Source: Doris montereyensis (lineage: Eukaryota > Mollusca > Gastropoda > Nudibranchia > Dorididae). Taken from it: a stretch of 64,000 bases of DNA. The stretch covers positions 40,001 through 104,000 of the forward strand of contig JAXRKP010000798.1 of the NCBI GenBank assembly GCA_037039925.1. Direction: 5' to 3'. Numbering within the stretch: the stretch's first letter is position 1; every line of letters begins with the position of its first letter. A program made the position numbers and the translations under genes. This document shows, piece by piece, positions 61,697-64,000 of this stretch. The notes under the pieces were generated by a model. The model was not told the DNA's origin. It saw only the letters and a list, made by a program, of their open reading frames with translations, and did not search any database.

Positions 61697-61885
61697 CTAC
61701 AGCGGAGTCCGATTCAACAAGGCTGTCAGGACTGATACTAGGTCCTTGTACTGTAGGAGATCTTCCATTGAATGCGAAGTCAACAACAAACTTCCTATTT
61801 CAACAGCATCAATTTGTTTTTGTTTAATTTCAAAGGAAAGGCACTTGCGTTTTGGGGGTTTTGTTGATGTAGAGGTAGATGCCAT
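61697..61885 (-). pseudogene. Tigger/pogo transposase N-terminal fragment
   Basis: The minus frame reads MASTSTSTKPPKRKCLSFEI and KQKQIDAVEIG, like the CENP-B-type DNA-binding N-terminus of Tigger/pogo transposases (KRK.LS.E.K..II..VE.G). Shortly after, the sequence runs into ACAGCGGAGTCCGATTCAAC at about 61699, a probable element terminus. This suggests an internally deleted copy. Confidence 0.5.
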
Positions 61886-61889
61886 TTCG

Positions 61890-63268
61890 ATAAATCAAAA
61901 TGAAGCGACGTTACGGCGAGTCACACTCACAGTCCAGGTGTGAACACTAGCATGGCATAGAAGAAAATGAGCAACAAGAGAAAAATAGTAATAAGTCTAA
62001 TCCTTAGGCCTTAAATGATGTCGTGCAGGTCACTAAAATTATTTTGATTGGCCCAGCGCTTTCCCCCACTAGCAAATCTTTCACTTACTTGCACCAACGA
62101 TACTACAGTAGAGCAACTGTTCTAGTACTAGTATCTTTGCTTACACATTACACAGACTAGCCTGGCTGTTAACAATTAACATGTCATCCATTTGACCTCC
62201 AAAACACACATATGCACACAGTCACCAACAGATGGAATAAATGCTAGTTTAAAGGAAAAAGAATAAAGCTAATTTGGGTAGCATTTACATTCCCACATTT
62301 TTATATACAACACATGTACATTTACATGAAACATTATGTACTCAGAATGAAATATCATACTCATGTTTTTATCCATTTCCTTTTTAATATTAATACATTT
62401 ATGTCCACTTTTTTTGTATAATATAATTATAATGTATTTGTATCATGATGTGTGCAGCTCAAAAGAAAAGATACACATTTATGAGAACACAAAGAAGTAG
62501 AGCAATGATGAAAAGTGAGAGTGAGAAGATACTTATGATTATGATAGTCACATCACTGACAAGATGTGGACTCCTTGATAATAATATTAATAATAATACA
62601 ATCAGAATCAGCTGCATTTTGATTTCTTCAAACTCAAATTTCTGCTTCACTGTGACTAGAATAGGAATACATGTAACTAATACCAAGGTCCTTTTTCATT
62701 GATGTGTAGAAAGAGAATATTATTGTAATAATAATAATATAATGTAGAAGTAGAAAGCAATATATATTTAAAAGACAAATCCATACTTGAAGGATGTTTA
62801 TTTGATGAAATGAGAAAAAAGATAGAACAAGAGAAGACAAGGCCAGATGTATGTGACTGAGTTTATGGACAATTAATCTAAGACAGCAATGAAATCAATG
62901 CTTCTACTTACTACTACTAGTACTACTTATACATTTATTATAACTATGATATAGTGTAGCCATTCTACAAGTTGTGCTTCATGGTGAAACAATGATGTCA
63001 ATAACAAGCTGGCTAAAAAACAAAATTTTGCAACTGATTACGAGTGAGAGAGAGAACTGGAACCAGTGCTTATTGATGCCTCGGGTATTGCAACAGAACA
63101 AAAAAAATAGTCTGATTACAAGTACATACATGTACTGTTTCTTGTACCAAAGGCCATCTCATGATATAAAACTTTAAACAAGTTTTAAATTGATAGGATT
63201 GGGGTACTATATTATATTTAGAAGAAGCATTAGAAGAACGTGTCTTATTTAAAGTCGAGTATACTTAC
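61890..63268. other. Intergenic or intronic DNA
   Basis: AT-rich with AATAAT microsatellite patches (62580-62600, 62726-62745). No feature is supported. It may be an intron of the minus-strand gene whose exon follows. Confidence 0.35.
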
Positions 63269-63400
63269 AAGATAAACTTTTTCCTCGGCCTCAAATGTCC
63301 TTTTTTTTAGTCGCTGAAGATAGACCTTGTCTGTGTAGATCTCGCTTAAGATAAACCCATCCATGCCCAGCTGACTAGCCAAATTTCTCCCAAACTTAGT
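63269..63400 (-). CDS. Internal exon of an unidentified gene
   Basis: A 132-base minus-strand segment is open for 44 codons between a CCAG acceptor (63401-63404) and a consensus donor CTT|GTAAGT (63268). It encodes TKFGRNLASQLGMDGFILSE followed by IYTDKVYLQRLKKRTFEAEE and KVYL. Amino-acid composition, charge pattern and clean splice sites look coding. I cannot name the protein. The rest of the gene would lie to the right, beyond the window, and possibly to the left, but no matching exon was found. Confidence 0.5.
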
Positions 63401-63655
63401 CTGGTTTTACTGGTAAACGAACCATTTGGTCTGTGCGAGTGACCAGCATAGTATCTCATTCAGTTGGTACTAGATGTAACCTACATGTGTATTACTATTA
63501 ATACCAAGCATCCGCTCAGTGAGATACAGTTATACTAGGCAACTCACTCTCTCTGCTACTTCACCAAGCAGATTTGACTTTAAGTTTAAGACAGGACAGT
63601 GTGATTGGGATTGTAGGCACAATTTATGTGTGTTGGCCTCATGCCGTCTTTCTCT

Positions 63656-63880
63656 TTACTCATCCCTCTTTACCCATTGATACATCAAATACATGTGTCT
63701 ATAGAGACATGTATCCATTTCTTTCTTGTGTAGATAATGCTTAGGTTTTGAAGACAGAATTCTGACATGATCTTTGTACATGAAGGCCTGCTTCTCTTGG
63801 TAAATGGTTAAAACGAATCTTTCTGCTTGGTCCCATGGAGTTAAAAACAGACTCCACTGCATTTGTCTTGACTTTGACAC
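63656..63880 (-). CDS. Possible further exon of the same unidentified gene
   Basis: An open minus-strand stretch includes WDQAERFVLTIYQEKQAFMY and KPKHYLHKKEMDTCLYRHMY. A GTAAAG donor is possible after MYQW (about 63677). There is no clear acceptor and no link in frame to 63400. It could equally be chance. Confidence 0.2.
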   Translation of the reverse strand: MSKSRQMQWSLFLTPWDQAERFVLTIYQEKQAFMYKDHVRILSSKPKHYLHKKEMDTCLYRHMYLMYQWVKRDE

Positions 63881-64000
63881 TTTTCATCCTACCCTAAACA
63901 TGCAAATTCAAAAAACTTTTTATGTCCTAGTCCTAATATTATATTAATAAGTACTTCCAGTCAAGACAAGAAAAAGCAAAAGAAACATCTATATAGGTGA

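Noticed and set aside
61521..61943. 140-codon plus-strand frame
   Set aside because: It is antisense to a family A SINE and a Tigger-like fragment and has no protein motif of its own.

Overview
This window is nuclear DNA from an AT-rich, intron-rich animal genome. Split genes with GT-AG introns, long noncoding stretches, and many degraded retrotransposons and DNA transposons rule out a prokaryote, organelle or virus. The protein-coding genes are ordinary metazoan housekeeping genes. The mix of CR1/L2/RTE-like LINEs, tRNA-headed SINEs, piggyBac, Tc1/mariner and hAT-like remnants, together with frequent AGATCT/TCTAGATC words, would fit a lophotrochozoan such as a gastropod mollusc. That placement is an inference and is weak.

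Layout: (1) 1.2-14.35 kb, plus strand: PIGB, the GPI-anchor mannosyltransferase III, in about ten exons. Its introns hold a CR1-like LINE, a SINE, a TIR element and a mariner scrap. (2) 14.4-17.8 kb: intergenic, one pogo/Tigger-like MITE. (3) 17.8-24.85 kb: a nested transposon complex. Diverged inverted repeats at both ends enclose minus-strand remnants of an integrase core and of a hAT-like transposase. A 2.64-kb piggyBac element with TTAA ends sits inside. (4) 24.85-38 kb: gene-poor, with mariner, hAT-like, L2-like LINE, Tc1, SINE and MITE pieces. (5) 38.08-49.90 kb, minus strand: CDC20, the APC/C activator, in ten exons whose introns carry at least four more mobile elements. (6) 50-57 kb: microsatellites, two copies of an RTE-like LINE (one internally deleted) and a second duplicated repeat. 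(7) 58.0-58.5 kb, plus strand: RPC9/CRCP, a Pol III subunit, in one uninterrupted reading frame. (8) 59.4-59.6 kb, minus strand: a small unrecognised ORF. (9) 60-64 kb: SINE, MITE and Tigger-like scraps, then one convincing minus-strand exon of an unidentified gene at 63.27-63.40 kb.

The genes are unrelated housekeeping loci, not an operon or a system. PIGB acts in the ER on GPI anchors, CDC20 in the cell cycle, and RPC9 in Pol III transcription. The most important technical observation is that PIGB carries four and CDC20 two apparent one-base deletions. Each lies at a run or doublet of one base, and each destroys an otherwise well conserved frame. This pattern suggests uncorrected indel errors in the assembly more than two pseudogenes, so anyone predicting proteins here will get broken models. 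The most unusual biological structures are the nested 7-kb transposon complex, an RTE-like LINE with tandem monomers in its 5' region, and a Cdc20 that appears to lack the usual KEN box. I found no CRISPR array, rRNA gene or convincing functional tRNA gene.
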